Assembly: GCA_963575745.1 (NCBI GenBank)
Contig: CAUYUJ010002707.1
Span: 22,674-86,673 of the forward strand
Length of the DNA stretch: 64,000 nucleotides
Direction: 5' to 3'
Origin: Prorocentrum cordatum
Lineage: Eukaryota; Sar; Dinophyceae; Prorocentrales; Prorocentraceae
In this document: positions 51,006 to 62,520 of the stretch, one piece after another
Layout: each line of letters starts with the position of its first letter
How positions within the stretch are numbered: the stretch's first letter is position 1
Translations under genes and position numbers: made by a program
The notes under the pieces: model-generated
The model's input: only the letters and a program-made list of their open reading frames with translations
Told to the model about the DNA's origin: nothing
Databases searched by the model: none

Positions 51006-51600
51006 GGGCATTCGGTGGAATTCCCACGGGGGGCCGCGAAGCGCGCGCGGGGCGTGCTGAAGTTGGCGCGGCGGGCGCCTGCGAGCGCACCCAGTGGGGT
51101 CTTCTGTGGAGCTCCCTAATGAGACCGCGAAACGTTTGATGGGGCGTGCTGAAATTGGCGCGGCGGGCGCAAGCGAACGCCACCACTGGAACCTTCGGTG
51201 CAGATCCGCACGGGGCCGCGACGCGTGTGAGGGGCACGCCGAAGTGGGCGCGGCGGGCGTATGCGAACGCGACCACTAAGGCCTTCGGCGGAGCTCACCA
51301 TGGGGCCGCTAAACGTGCGGGGGCCGCGCCGAAAGTGGCGCGGCAGGCGCGTGCGAATGCAACCGTTGAGACCTTCGGTTGAGCTCCCCATGGGGCCGCA
51401 AAGCGCGTGGGGGGCGTTCCGACATGGGCGCGGCGGGCGCGCGCGAACGCAGCCGCAGGGGCCTTCGGTGGAACTCCTTATGGGGCCACGAAGCGCGCGA
51501 GGGGCGTGGCGAAGTGGGCGCGGCGGGCGCATGCGAACGCAACCGCTGGAACCCTCGGCGGAGCTCCCTGCAGGGCCGCGAATGCGCTGGAAGGGTTGGC
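51006..51600. repeat. 90-bp (30-codon) tandem repeat, about 6.5 copies
   Basis: GGCGCGGC(G/A)GGCG begins at 51064, 51157, 51247, 51337, 51427 and 51517: one 93-bp step and then four exact 90-bp steps. Each unit contains CTTCGG, GAGCTCC, GGGGCCGC and GCGAACGC blocks. The minus strand stays open over all copies (51730-51116), with 30-residue units containing SSxEG and RPPRP. The + frame (WARRAxANA) has one TGA. The codon phasing hints at a repeat protein, but no family is recognised. Confidence 0.9.
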
Positions 51601-53180
51601 CGTTGCGGAGGGCAGAGGCAAGGATGGGAGCAGAGATGGGGGGGGCAGGAGGAGAAGAGGAGAAGGTGGGAGACGCGCGGCGCCGCCTCGTCAAAACGAG
51701 GACAAAACGCATCAGGATGGTTGGGAACAATAAGCACGAAGCTCAAATCCGTGGCAGACATCGGACGGAGACCATAATTGTTGAAGTCACTCAGAATTAT
51801 TAGCCGAGTTGTGGAGCGGAGCTGGGTTGGTGCATGGTATGGGGCAGACCGCGGGCATTCCGATGCAGTTGTCACAGAGTTAGCCGTGGATCAGTGCAAG
51901 GTGAGATGAAAGATGCCCGGTGAAAAACGCCTCTAAGACGAATGACATGAGGAACTTCATGCCACGTCAGGGAGTTTAGAAATACAGGGCTCAAGTGGCC
52001 ACTGCAAACCATCTAGCCCAGGACCATTCGGATATACAGTTTTCAGTCAAGGAGCTTGCGCGTTCGATGCCCGGCCCGACCCGAGGGGCATGAGGCACAT
52101 TTTTACAACGTTGGGCAACGACTTCAAGAACCACGACAGGTGTGGTACCAGTATCTGTATTAAGAACGCGTTTGGGAATTAGCTGTGTGGATCGGTATCG
52201 ACTATGCAGGTTGCAAGACAATTCGGACATCCATTATTGTAGGTATTTGGGTGTGGATATTACATCCAGTTGAGTCGAGGTTTTATACTCCGAGTGTGGT
52301 GGCATGGTTTCCTGGCGAAGCTGAAGTTAACTGAATGGTTCAAAGGTGCCGCAACAGCGTTAGGATTGTAGGTGATCCTCGAGGAATTTGAATTTGATTG
52401 TGGAATCTCGTTTAAGTGCGAGGCGAGGGCAACCACTGCCATTGCGAGCGCGCGCGGATTGAGACAAGTGAGACACATCGACGTGTGCCAGCTCCGATTA
52501 CAAGAGAGGTGAGACAAGGACCGACTATAGTGTTCAAGGTAGGGCCTCAGCAGAACTTCGCATTTGCTTTAACTAAACATGCGTCCAAGGACAACATGTC
52601 CATACGCATGGGAGGTATTCGCCAATACCCTGTTCACGGGATGCATGAATTGGCAGCCGCTACGGAGTGCTAGCTTAATTCATGTCGGGGTTGCCTTTTG
52701 CGCACCGTTTTGACGGGCACTTGAGTTCAGTATCAGTTAAGATCCACATGTTCGTCAATGTGCTTAACATTCTACAGCACAAAATATGACAATGTGTTTC
52801 ATGACTAGGTGCTGTGCGACGCGTGACAATCGTGTATCGCGTGCTAGGAAGCCCTTGCACGTGCACGCCCGAACCATCGTCGCCTTCTGCTTGCACCATT
52901 TACGCTTCGAGTAGCTTTATCCGATATTTTGATCAACTAGGATGGAGTCCTTGTTTCGCTGCGCTGCTTACTTGTAAGTACGTTCGTTTTGATTCGAGCG
53001 CTGGGCATCTACAACTTTTAATTTTAGCCACCAGTTTCATATTGTGGTGACTTTTGCTGGCACTTTCGGCGGCCCGACCTCGGTCGATGGGGGGCGTTCG
53101 TTATTATGCCTTGTGTCTGGAATGATATGCAGCGTAGCAAGCTGCGACGTTGAGTAGGCAAGCGTAAGCGACAGCATCCG
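51601..53180. other. AT-richer region without genes
   Basis: GC falls to about half and stops are frequent in all frames. No repeats, RNA genes or ORFs above about 85 codons with protein character were seen. Confidence 0.55.
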
Positions 53181-53187
53181 GCATTGC

Positions 53188-53202
53188 CCATGTTGGCTCA
53201 AA
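53188..53202 (+). other. possible degenerate relict spliced-leader sequence
   Basis: CCATGTTGGCTCAAA differs at two positions from the 3' part of the dinoflagellate spliced leader (CCATTTTGGCTCAAG). Relict leaders mark genes that passed through an mRNA intermediate. The match is short, and no clear gene follows, although a TTTCCAGG acceptor-like site is 15 bp downstream. Confidence 0.25.
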
Positions 53203-53219
53203 CTGTTTTTGCTTTCCAG

Positions 53220-54040
53220 GGAAAGGCCCCTATCATAATGTCACCTCTTCCCCTCCTCCCCCGCGTCCTACGCTGCCCGACCCCTCTCGCTCATATCCAG
53301 ATGCCAACCTCAGTGGCCACGGCCAATTCTCGAAGTTGGTGGTCGACGAACCGGCGCGCCGCAGCGCGCTGGCCCTCCTGCCCCGCGTTCTCGTGTTTTT
53401 TCTTTTTGCCAATATCACTACCTCTTGCCAGGCCGACGATGAGCCTTCACAGCATTCCGGCACTCACGCACCCCCCCCTTTTCCCGCATTCGTCTTAGTC
53501 GCATGGGGCAGCGAGCAAGGAACCGACAGTCGAGGTATCCAGAGGCACCCTGAGGTTTTCTTTCAGAATACGCAACTTTACGTTGGACCCTTGAAGTCCT
53601 CGACCCCTTCCCTAGGGCTGGCTTTTTGTCCTGAGTCGTGTTTGGTGGCCAGGACGCAGGACACACGCAAAAAATCGCCGTCGTTACCTTTCCCGACCTG
53701 AGGAGGTGGAGGCTGGACAATGACCATCGCGATGACGTTACGCGCTAGCCTCCAAATCGGGGAATTTGTGGTGCCCTGGTGGCATGTTGGGGGTCAGTTT
53801 GGTAGCACGAAGCATGATGGACCTGAGGGTACTACGTGGCAGAGGCACGAGTAGGGCGGCTGTTCGGTAGGTCCGGTCTCTCCATCTCATACGTGTTCAC
53901 GGGGTCCGCTTAGAGTGTGTCGTCACCGGTGACGAATTGCCGTCGTTTGCAGGGGTTGCTGTTCGGGCGCCTTCTGCCTGCTGCGCCCATAGTCACAAGA
54001 AGGCGCCCCCCCCCCCCCCCAAACAAAGATTCGCAAGAAG
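53220..54040. other. unassigned spacer
   Basis: Pyrimidine-rich parts (53240-53300), otherwise mixed. Frames of about 100 codons on both strands show no recognised motif. A C18 run lies at about 54007-54020. Confidence 0.45.
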
Positions 54041-54044
54041 GGCC

Positions 54045-54195
54045 TCTTGGTGTGTTGGGTTGCCTTTCGGGAGCCTTTTGGAGGCCTCGTAGGCGCTTCT
54101 CGTGGGCCTTGGGCGCCCCCTGGAGGCCTTTGTGGGCCCCTCCGAGGCCTCCTTCGAGGCCTCTTCGAGGGCGCCTCTTCGGGAGCTTTTTGGGA
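54045..54195. repeat. GGCCTC-type minisatellite block
   Basis: Variants of GGAGGCCTCnTnGGnGCC repeated about every 15-18 bp, related to blocks near 5.9, 15.2, 15.7 and 58.6 kb. Confidence 0.7.
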
Positions 54196-54479
54196 GACAG
54201 ACGCACAAGAGCCGCGCCCAGACGGCGCACTGTCAAGGAACACCTCGCAAAAGAAAGGGCGGACCCTGAGATCCGTGGCAGCGAGGGGAAGGCAGCAGTA
54301 TCTGTAAACGCTGACATCGCCCGGTCAGATGTTTCAATCCGCGGTCCCAAAAGGCTCGACCGCTTTCCCCCGAATCCCGAAAGAGCACCCCGAGGCACGA
54401 AGTCGAGGGACAATTGTTGGTTTGGACACATCATGTCGTCGGGTATCCTGGTTTCTAGGGCGGAGCGTCCACAAGACGG

Positions 54480-54883
54480 CCGTGGCCGCGGCCTCCTCGT
54501 CGTCGTCGTTGTCGTCGTCGTCGGCGTCGGCGTCGGCGTCGTCGTCGTCGCCGGCGTCGTCGTCGTCGCCGTCGGCAGCACCGGCGTGGGCCGACTGTGG
54601 CAGCGCGCACAAGTGGGTAGGGGAAGAGGGCGGTGGCGGTGCCCCCTGGCTTGCGGCAGGCGCTGCCGCCGTCCCCGCCGCAGCGGGCGGCGGCGGCCGC
54701 CCGGCTCTCTGCCGGCCAGCGCGCGGCGCTGGCTGCGGCCGCGGGAGGCCGCGTCGGGCGCAGCGAACGCCTCGTCGTCGTCGCCGTCGCCGTCGCCGTG
54801 GGTGGGTCGCCGTCGCCTCGTCGTCTCGTCGCTTCGTCGTCGTCGTCGTCGTCGTTGTCGTCGTCGTCGCCGTCGCCGTCGCT

Positions 54884-54916
<33 letters not shown>

Positions 54917-54955
54917 ACCGTCGCCGTCGCCGTCGCTGTCGCCGTCGCCGTTTGT
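54480..54955. repeat. GTC/GCC trinucleotide arrays
   Basis: (GTC)n with GCC variants at 54495-54580 and 54770-54955. A CG-rich unrelated segment lies between. The long frames here (polySer, polyVal, polyThr) are artefacts. Confidence 0.9.
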
Positions 54956-55425
54956 GGTTTGCGTATGAGTGGGTCTGATTGTTGGTATGCCTGAGCCTAC
55001 GTGATATGACTGCCTGTGGTCCGTGCGAGTGAGCTGACCTCAGGAGGTCTTTCGTTTTGGGTCCCCTCCTGTTTCTTTCGGCGGGGAACAAACTCGCCCC
55101 TCTTCCATATTCTCCTTTTCCTCCTCCTCCTCCTGACAGTCGCGATTGTAGTCGCAATCCTTTTTAATCAAAAACGTAGCATATTAGTTCCCCACTACTG
55201 CTCGCCGTGCTGGACCATGTTGGGTTTTTACCTCCAAGTGAGTCGTGCTCTCTGGGCTACCCTGCATGACAGAGGATGTTTGAGCACCTTCGTAAGAGGA
55301 TTGCAGTAGAGATCGACACATTCTTCGCCGAGGGCGTTGTTCACACTTTCTTCCTTCATGACAATGTGTGTTTTAGAGGCAAAGTAGCCTCAAAAGCTAA
55401 ATTCGAAACGCTCGAATCATACTAT
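54956..55425. other. unassigned spacer
   Basis: Lower GC. The + frame 55276-55461 (MFEHLRKRIAVEIDTFFAEG) looks mildly protein-like but is only 61 codons. A related GTTTGCAAGAGGATTG / TTCGTAAGAGGATTG motif with CAGATCGACCCATTCTTCGC occurs near 58200, so this is part of a repeat. Confidence 0.4.
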
Positions 55426-55429
55426 GATT

Positions 55430-55700
55430 CAACTCTGGCCCAGAACTCTGTTTCATCTTAGACTTTTTGAAGCTCTGATTTAATTCTGGTCTGAACTCTG
55501 ATTTAACTATGATTCGGATCTGTCCCCAGCCAGAGCTAAATCAGAGTTGAATCAGAGTTCCAGACCAAAGCTAAATCATAATTCTAGCTAAACCAGAAAG
55601 ATGAAACAGAGTTTCAGGCCAGAGCCAAATCAGAGGTTCAACGAAGCCAGAGAAGAGTTTCAGGCCAGAGCCAAAACAGAGCTGAATCAGAGTACCATCG
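55430..55700. repeat. CAGAGTT/AAATCAGA repeat with an inverted half
   Basis: 55430-55525 carries TCTGATTTAA/AACTCTG units, and 55530-55700 carries the complementary sense CAGAGCTAAATCAGAGTT. The two halves therefore face each other. Similar units recur at 56660-56800 and 57830-58010. Confidence 0.75.
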
Positions 55701-55739
55701 GATTTCTGGCAGTCCCGGGCGGTGGGCGCGGGGCGCGCT

Positions 55740-56160
55740 GCGCAAGTGCGCTTGTCATCTCTCTTTGCCCATCCTCCCTCCTCCCGTCGCTCTCTTTCCT
55801 ACTTCGTCTATCCCCTCCCTCCTTCCTCCGCTTCCCTGTCCGTCCTTTTCCCTTCTCCCCCGTTCGCGCCCTTTTTTCCCCCTCCCCCCTCCCCTCCTCC
55901 TCAGTTTGTCTCCTCCCTCCCCCCCTTATCCCCGCCCTTATCCTCCACCTTCCCTCCTCCTCCGCTTCCCCCCTCATTGGTTTCACTAGTCCCGTTTCCT
56001 CCTTCCTCGGTCGCCGTCGCCCTCCACGTTCTGTGCCTTCCCTACCCTCGGCCCCCATTCCTCCCTTCGTCCTTTCGTTCCTCCTCCTCGTCCTCCTCAT
56101 GCGCCCCCCCCCTCCTCTGTATCGAGCGTCAGTCTTCGCTCCTCGGCCTCAGCGTCCCGC
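55740..56160. repeat. pyrimidine-rich tract
   Basis: About 420 bp of C/T-rich sequence (CCTCC, TTCC). No motif. The open frames of Pro/Ser/Leu are compositional. Confidence 0.7.
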
Positions 56161-57330
56161 CCTCGTTCTCGCCCTCGCCTCCCCCCTCGGTCCAGGCCCC
56201 GCGCCCGGCCTCGTCTCCGCGCCCGCCCTCGCCCCCGCCCGAGGCTATTTTCATTTCGGCCCTCTGTCTCGCCCTCGCCTTCGATCCCGCCCTCGTTTTC
56301 GCCTTCGCTCCCGCCGTCGCTCCCGCCCTCGTTCCCGCCGTCGCTCCCGCCCTGTTTCCGCCCTCGTTTTCGCCCTCGTTCCCGCCCTCGTTTTCACCCT
56401 CGTTTTCGCCGTCGTTCCCGCCCTCGCTCCCGCCCTCGCTCTCGCCCTCGTTTTCGCCCTCGTTTTCGCCTTCGTTCCCGCCTTCGTTCCCGCCTTCGTT
56501 CCCGCCCTGGTTGTCGCCATCGATCCCGCCGTTTTGCCCGCCCTGGTTGTCGCCATCGTTCCCGCCGTCTTTCCCCCCTTCATTCTCGCTTTCGTTTTCG
56601 CCCTTGTTCCGGGGCCGCCCAGAGGCCGCCTGGGGAACCCAAGGGCCGCCCGGAGAGATCGGACTTGAAACAGAGTTTCGGCCAGACCTCAAACATACTT
56701 CAAACGGATTTTACATATACCTTCAACAGACTTTCATCAGAGTTGGACCCAAAACAGACTTCAAACGTATACTTCAAACAGACTTCAAACAGACCTCCCG
56801 GAGGTGTTCCCCAGAGGTTCCCTAGAGGTTCCCCAGAGGTTCCCCAGAGGTTCCCTGGAGGTTCCCCGGAGGTTCCCCGGAGACGCCCGGGGAACTCCCA
56901 AAGCGCCCGGAGGAATCCCGGAGGCGCCCAGAGACGGCCTTCCGCCCTCATTCCCGCCCTCGCTTCCCCCCTCGTTCCCGCCATCGCGCCCGCCCTCTTT
57001 CTCGCCTTCGTTCTCGCCGTCGTTTTCGCCCTCGTTCCCACTTTCGTTCCCGCCTTTGTTTCCGCCCTCGTTCTCGCCCTCGTTCCCGCCCTCGTTCCCG
57101 CCCTCGTTTTCGCCTTCGTTCTCTCCCGCGTTTTCGCCTTTGCTACCGCCGTCGCTCCCGCCGTCGTTCCCGCCCTCGTTCCCGCCTTCGTTTCCGCATT
57201 CGTTTTCGTCCTCGTTCCCGCCCTCGTTCCCGCCCTCGTTTTCGCCTTCGTTCTCTCCCTCGTTTTCGCCTTTGCTCCCGCCGTCGCTCCCGCCCTCGTT
57301 CTCGCCCTCGTTCTCGCCCATCGACCCCGC
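56160..57330. repeat. 12-bp CGCCCTCGTTCC/TT arrays with an 11-bp array between
   Basis: Blocks at 56225-56610 and 56940-57330 repeat CGCCCTCGTTTT / CGCCCTCGTTCC with a 12-bp period. Between them are CAGACTTCAAAC units (56665-56800) and AGGTTCCCCAG units with an exact 11-bp period (56815-56880). The minus strand reads NEGGNEGE and the + strand FPPSFSPS; both are open because the 12-bp unit lacks stops. Confidence 0.9.
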
Positions 57331-58010
57331 CCCCCTTCCCGCCCCAGTTCCCGCCCTCGCCTCCGCCTGCGTTCTCGCGATCGTTCCTGCCCTCGCCCCT
57401 TGTCCCCGCCTGCGTTCAGGGCACCTCCCAGGGCGCCCCCCGCGCCCCCGAGCCTCGCGAAAAGTGCAGCGGTTCTCCTCTGCGCGTCCTGCCCCCCGAC
57501 CTGTCCTGGGCGGGCGGCGGGGATTTGGGCGGTCGCCGCGACGCGCATCCTGTCGCGGCGCGGCAGCCGGCGGCCATGAGGAGCGAGCCTCGGATGATTT
57601 TTTTGTCTCGCCCCAGCTGCCGCCGGGCAGTTTTGGGCAGGGCCGCGCAGGCGGGGGGCGCTGCCCCGCCCCAGCTCGCAACATTTGGCAGCTGGCGGCT
57701 GGGCCCCCAGCCGTGACCTGCCGCTTGGCTCACGCATTCCTTGTGTTATTCTTGAAGACGCATGCGCACGGGGCCGACCCGGCAGCGTTTTGGGCAGACG
57801 CCGCGACATTGGTTTCGGCGGGCCCAGACCAAACCATAATCACACTTACCTTAGAGTTCCTAGTCAGACCTAAATCAGACTTCGGCAATAGGGCCAGAGT
57901 TAAAGAAGAGTTCCAGTCATACCTAAATCGGAGCTGGTGCTGAGGGCCAGACTTGCATCAGAGTTCCAGCGCAGACGCGAATCAGACCTTCATCAGACTT
58001 TGGGGCCCGA
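57331..58010. other. GC-rich spacer followed by CAGA-type repeat
   Basis: 57331-57830 is GC-rich without a recognised gene. 57830-58010 holds degenerate TCAGACCTAAATCAGACTT units of the family at 55430. Confidence 0.5.
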
Positions 58011-58605
58011 ACAGCGTTTGCCCCCGAAAGACACACTCGACGCTATGCATATGCGTTTTCGTCGTCGGCCCGCGCGCATCGGTTGCCCGATCGTTGCCCC
58101 CCAGTCGCTGGGCGGGCTGGGTCGCGTCGGGCGGGGGCGGGGTTCTCCCAGCGAATAACGCCCCGCGCGCAATCCTGCGCGACGGCGGATTTTTGAACAC
58201 GTTTGCAAGAGGATTGCTACGCAGATCGACCCATTCTTCGCCGTGGACCTGAGCTTTAATTCTCTCTCTGAGGATGAAACTTCTGAGGGTATAGACTTTC
58301 TGAGAGTCGAGTTTCTGAGGTGGGATTTTCCGTGAGAGACCTCCTGTGGCAATAGTTGTTGTTGTCGTAGTCGCAGTCGCGATCGTAGTCGCAGTTGTCG
58401 TCGTCGCTGTTGCGCCGCGGGTGCCGCGGAACCAGTCATTCCCCATCGGCGGGGCCCCAGTCCTTCAATGAGGCCGCCGAACCAGTAGGTCGTTACCTCC
58501 ATGTTGCGGGAAATGGTTTAAACAAGTATGCAGGGGTCTTCGGCCGCCCCGACGATTGCACGTGGGTTGCAGGCGAAAAATGTATTGGATGCTTGTCGGG
58601 GTATT
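58011..58605. other. unassigned spacer with a GTC/GTA stretch
   Basis: Includes a TTGTTGTCGTAGTCGCAGTC-like run near 58345-58410. A copy of the motif at 55290-55330 lies near 58200-58235. No gene. Confidence 0.45.
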
Positions 58606-58750
58606 CGGGAAGGCTTCTCGGAAACCTCTCGGGGGCAGTTTTGGATTGTCTCGGAGTTTCTCGGAGTTTTCGGGCTTTTCCGGGGCCTCTTGGAGGGCCC
58701 CTCGGGCTTCTTGGGGGCCTCTTGGGAGCCTGCTGGCGGTCTCGAGCGGT
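58606..58750. repeat. GGCCTCTTGG-type minisatellite block
   Basis: Units such as GGGGCCTCTTGGAGGGCC and GGGGGCCTCTTGGGAGCC repeat roughly every 16 bp; same family as the blocks near 5.9, 15.2, 15.7 and 54.1 kb. Confidence 0.7.
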
Positions 58751-59900
58751 CGTTCTTGGACAGAGAGCTCGAACGATTAGTCGCCCCTCTTGTGACAGAG
58801 GGGCGGAGTTTGGAGGCCCTCTGCACCATGGGGGGCTCGCCATCCCGTTCCCCCTTCATCCTGCATCTCGAAATCGTATCTCTCATGCTACTTCTGCGCT
58901 CATCATGTTTGCGTATGTGATCCTTGTCGCGGTTCCCCATGCGTCCTCTCGCGATGCTCACTGCATTCTCTTCCGTTGTCCTTTTTGCCCCGCCGTCTAC
59001 CTCGTCGCCCTCCTCTGTCTGCGTTTCCTCCTTTTCTTCCGCCCTCCCCCCCCCCCAGGTTCGACTTCCCGCTCTTCGTCCACTTCGTTCTCCCTCTCCC
59101 CGCCCCCTTCCCGTCGACCTCTCTGCCGTCCAATCGCATCGCGTCGTCCGTCGCCGCTATGATCGAACCATCCCGCGCCGGCGGGGTCGCTCGCGGGCAG
59201 CGGTGCACTGGGGCCGCTCGCGGCCTAACGCGCGCCTGCGCGATCGCCACGCAATGGGCGACGCAGGCGCGCGGGCCAGCCGCAGCAGCGGCTGGTCTGG
59301 CTGGGGGGCGGCCATTATTGGTCAGGGCGTCGCTAGACAGAGTAGCGACAAGACGCGACGGGGGACGCCGAGTGGCGCGATGGCCCTGCCGCCGCAGCAG
59401 CGGCGGCGGTCGCGCGTGAACGGCCCAATCGATTCGCCGCGATTGGCGTCGTGAGCCCCCGCGCCCCTGGTCTCGGCGTGCCCGAATTCGATAATTTCGC
59501 GCGGGCGGCCCTCCGAAATTCGCCAGAACCTGGGGTCTTTTTCCAGGAGAGGGGTCGGGATCCCGAGCCGCGCCTGCGGCGCCGGGGCCTGGTTGCCGCG
59601 GCAGCGGCGGCGCGCGGGCCCTGGGGTTGAGAAAAGTTCGGCGTTGATGATTATTTCTTGAATTATGCAGAGAGGCTCGGCACTTCGTTTAAGCAATGCA
59701 ACCATGCATTGATATTTTGGCGAAGCAGCACAGAAGACGACGAAGAGCCGTTCGAGTCACAGGCCAAGTGGTTCGACAATGCGGAGCCCACCGTGGTTCG
59801 CGTTTGCGAACACGGCAAGGGAACGAGCTTTTCTTTCATGAGCGACGAGGAAGAGAGATGGCGGCGATGCTCAGGGAAACCATAAACAAATAAAAGCACG
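58751..59900. other. unassigned region
   Basis: Pyrimidine-rich at 58975-59110, GC-rich at 59110-59640, then lower GC. Frames of up to 176 codons are compositional; none shows a motif. Confidence 0.45.
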
Positions 59901-59924
59901 ATTGGTAGTAGCAGCGAGCTTCAA

Positions 59925-60029
59925 TCGTAATAGTAAAAGTAATCGTGAAAGTCGTAGTAGTAGCAATAGAAGTAGTAGTATCAGTAGCAGTAGTAGTAGT
60001 AGTCGTAGTAGTAGTGGTAGTAGTACTAC

Positions 60030-60107
<78 letters not shown>

Positions 60108-60167
60108 TAGTAGTAGTAATAATAATCTAGTAGTAGTAGTAGTAGTAAGTGGTAGTAGTGTAGTAGT

Positions 60168-60241
<74 letters not shown>

Positions 60242-60298
60242 TAGTAGTAGTAGTGTAGTAGTAGTAGTGGTAGTAGTAGTAGTCGTAGTAAAGTAGTC

Positions 60299-60342
<44 letters not shown>

Positions 60343-60395
60343 CGTAGTAGTAGTAGTAGTAGCAGTAGTAGTACTAGTCGTGGTAACAATCGTAA
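59925..60395. repeat. TAG (AGT) trinucleotide array
   Basis: About 470 bp of (AGT)n with scattered changes. The next array on this strand is its reverse complement. Confidence 0.95.
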
Positions 60396-60419
60396 TATAA
60401 AAGTGTCAGGCTACTTCCT

Positions 60420-60497
60420 CCAGTACTGCTACCACTACTACTACTACTACTACTGCTACTAGTACTAGTACTAGTACTACTACTACTACTACTCCTC

Positions 60498-60543
<46 letters not shown>

Positions 60544-60810
60544 AACTACTACTACTACTACTCCTACGACTACTATTACTAGTATAGCTGTTCTACGGTT
60601 CTCATTCATGCGACCAGTGCTATTTGTTATTATTTCTATTAGCTACTGCTGTTACTGCTGCTGCTACTGCGATTACTATATTATCATTACAACGAATACG
60701 GCTAATACAACTGTTACTATTAATTGAGCTAGCATTACGACTACTACGACTACGATTACCCTTGGTGGTGTTACCACAATTATGTCTACTACGATTGTCA
60801 TTGCTAGTAC

Positions 60811-60845
<35 letters not shown>

Positions 60846-60876
60846 CTACTACTACTACCACCACTACTGCTGATGT

Positions 60877-60908
<32 letters not shown>

Positions 60909-61278
60909 TTACTACTACTACCACTACGATTTCGACTACTATTACTACTACTACTACTACTACTACTTTTACTAATACTACTAATACTACTGCTACTACT
61001 ACTACTACTACTACGACTACTACGACTACGACTACTACTACTACTACGACTACTACGACTACTACGACTACTACTACTACTACTACTACTATTACTACGA
61101 CGACGACGACGACGTCTACTAGTACTACTACTACTACTACTACTACGACGACGACTACTACTACTACAGGTACTACCTTTTTTTTGCTACCACTACTACT
61201 CCTACTACTACTACTACTACTACTACTACTATTACTTCTACTCCTACTTCTACTACTCCTACTACCACCACTACTAGA

Positions 61279-61321
<43 letters not shown>

Positions 61322-61345
61322 GTACTACTACAACAACTACTACTA

Positions 61346-61412
<67 letters not shown>

Positions 61413-61430
61413 CACTACTACGATAACTTT
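60420..61430. repeat. ACT (CTA) trinucleotide array
   Basis: Blocks at 60420-60575 and 60840-61430, with an (AGT)n island at 60805-60845 and mixed sequence at 60576-60800. Together with 59925-60395 it forms a long imperfect inverted repeat of simple sequence. Confidence 0.95.
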
Positions 61431-61499
61431 TTTCTATTATGTCGACGACGACGCGACGACTACGATTATTGCTGTTTTTATTAATACTACAACAACCAG

Positions 61500-62520
61500 T
61501 AGTAGTGGGCAACGGCCTGGCCTCCAGGCCGGGAGGCCCCGAGCCCTGCGGACTGGCCTCCAGGCCGGGGGGGGCCCGGCGGCTCTGCCCCGTCGCTGCG
61601 GCGGTGCATTCCTGGCGAGGATCGTGCCCCACTGGAAACTCCAACTAAAGAGAGTGATCCCGTCTGGTTCCATGCGCGTTTGGGCGCGCCCCCCACGAGG
61701 ATCGCGCCTAATCAGGGATCTTCAGCTACACCTCAAAGGTTCCACGTCCATGTCGGGCAGTTATACTTGGATCGTGCCCCACAGGGAACTCCAACTACAG
61801 CTTCAGCGACACGGGTCGAATCTGGTTTACTTCCACTTCTGCCATCCTTCACTGTCGCGAGGATCGCGCCCGACAGGAAGGTCCAGCTGCAGCTCCAGCG
61901 AGAGCTACCCCAGCTGGTTCCTTCGCCATTCCTCTCTCTTTCCCCACCTGGCTCCGCGGACCCAGGGTGCTAGCGGGCCGCCCTCCAGGCCAGGGTGCTA
62001 GTGGGCCGGCCTCCGGGCCAGGGTTTTTCTTTCATGTCGGCGCCCCTCCTCATACTTTTCTGCCCCTCCTCCCGCTTTCTTTTTCAGCGCCTCTCCTCCC
62101 CCTACTTTTCTTGCCCTTCAAATTCCTCCTCCTGGTCATCCTTCTCCCCCTTCTCACCTATTCTCCCATGCTGCTGCTGTTCGTCGTCGCCCACCTCCTC
62201 GCCCTCCTCCGTTTCTTCGTTCGTTGCCCCCCCCCATCCGCCCTGGCCCCGCGGGCCCGCCCCCAGGCCAGGGGAGGCCCTTCGGACCGGCCTCCACGCC
62301 AGGGCTGTGCCTTATAGCATTGGCGGCGCATTCTTGGCGAGGATCGCGCCCCGCTGGGAGCTCCAACTAAAGGGGGCGACCCCGTCTGGTTCCATGCGCG
62401 TTTGGGCGCGCCCCTCACGAGGATCGCGCCTAAGCAGGGATCTTCAGCTCTACGCTCATGTCGGGCAGTTTTCAGTTGGATCGCGCCCCGCAGGGGGCCC
62501 CAATACAGCTCCAGGAAAGA
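61500..62520. repeat. ~720-bp segmental duplication with GGCCTCCAGGCC motifs
   Basis: GGTGCATTCCTGGCGAGGAT (about 61603) and GGCGCATTCTTGGCGAGGAT (about 62324) start two copies. They share CTCCAACTAAAG, CCCGTCTGGTTCCATGCGCG, TTTGGGCGCGCCCC, GGGATCTTCAGCT and CATGTCGGGCAGTT. Between and before them lie copies of CTGGCCTCCAGGCCGGG and its variants (61517, 61553, about 61985, 62010, 62288). Non-coding. Confidence 0.85.

Noticed and set aside
55601-57943. Frames of 187-379 codons on both strands (NEGG and SFPP repeats)
   Set aside because: The 12-bp unit is stop-free in several phases, and both strands are equally open, so there is no sign of selection for one reading.
59871-61644. Long Leu, Val, Ser and Thr homopolymer frames
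   Set aside because: Direct products of the TAG/ACT arrays.
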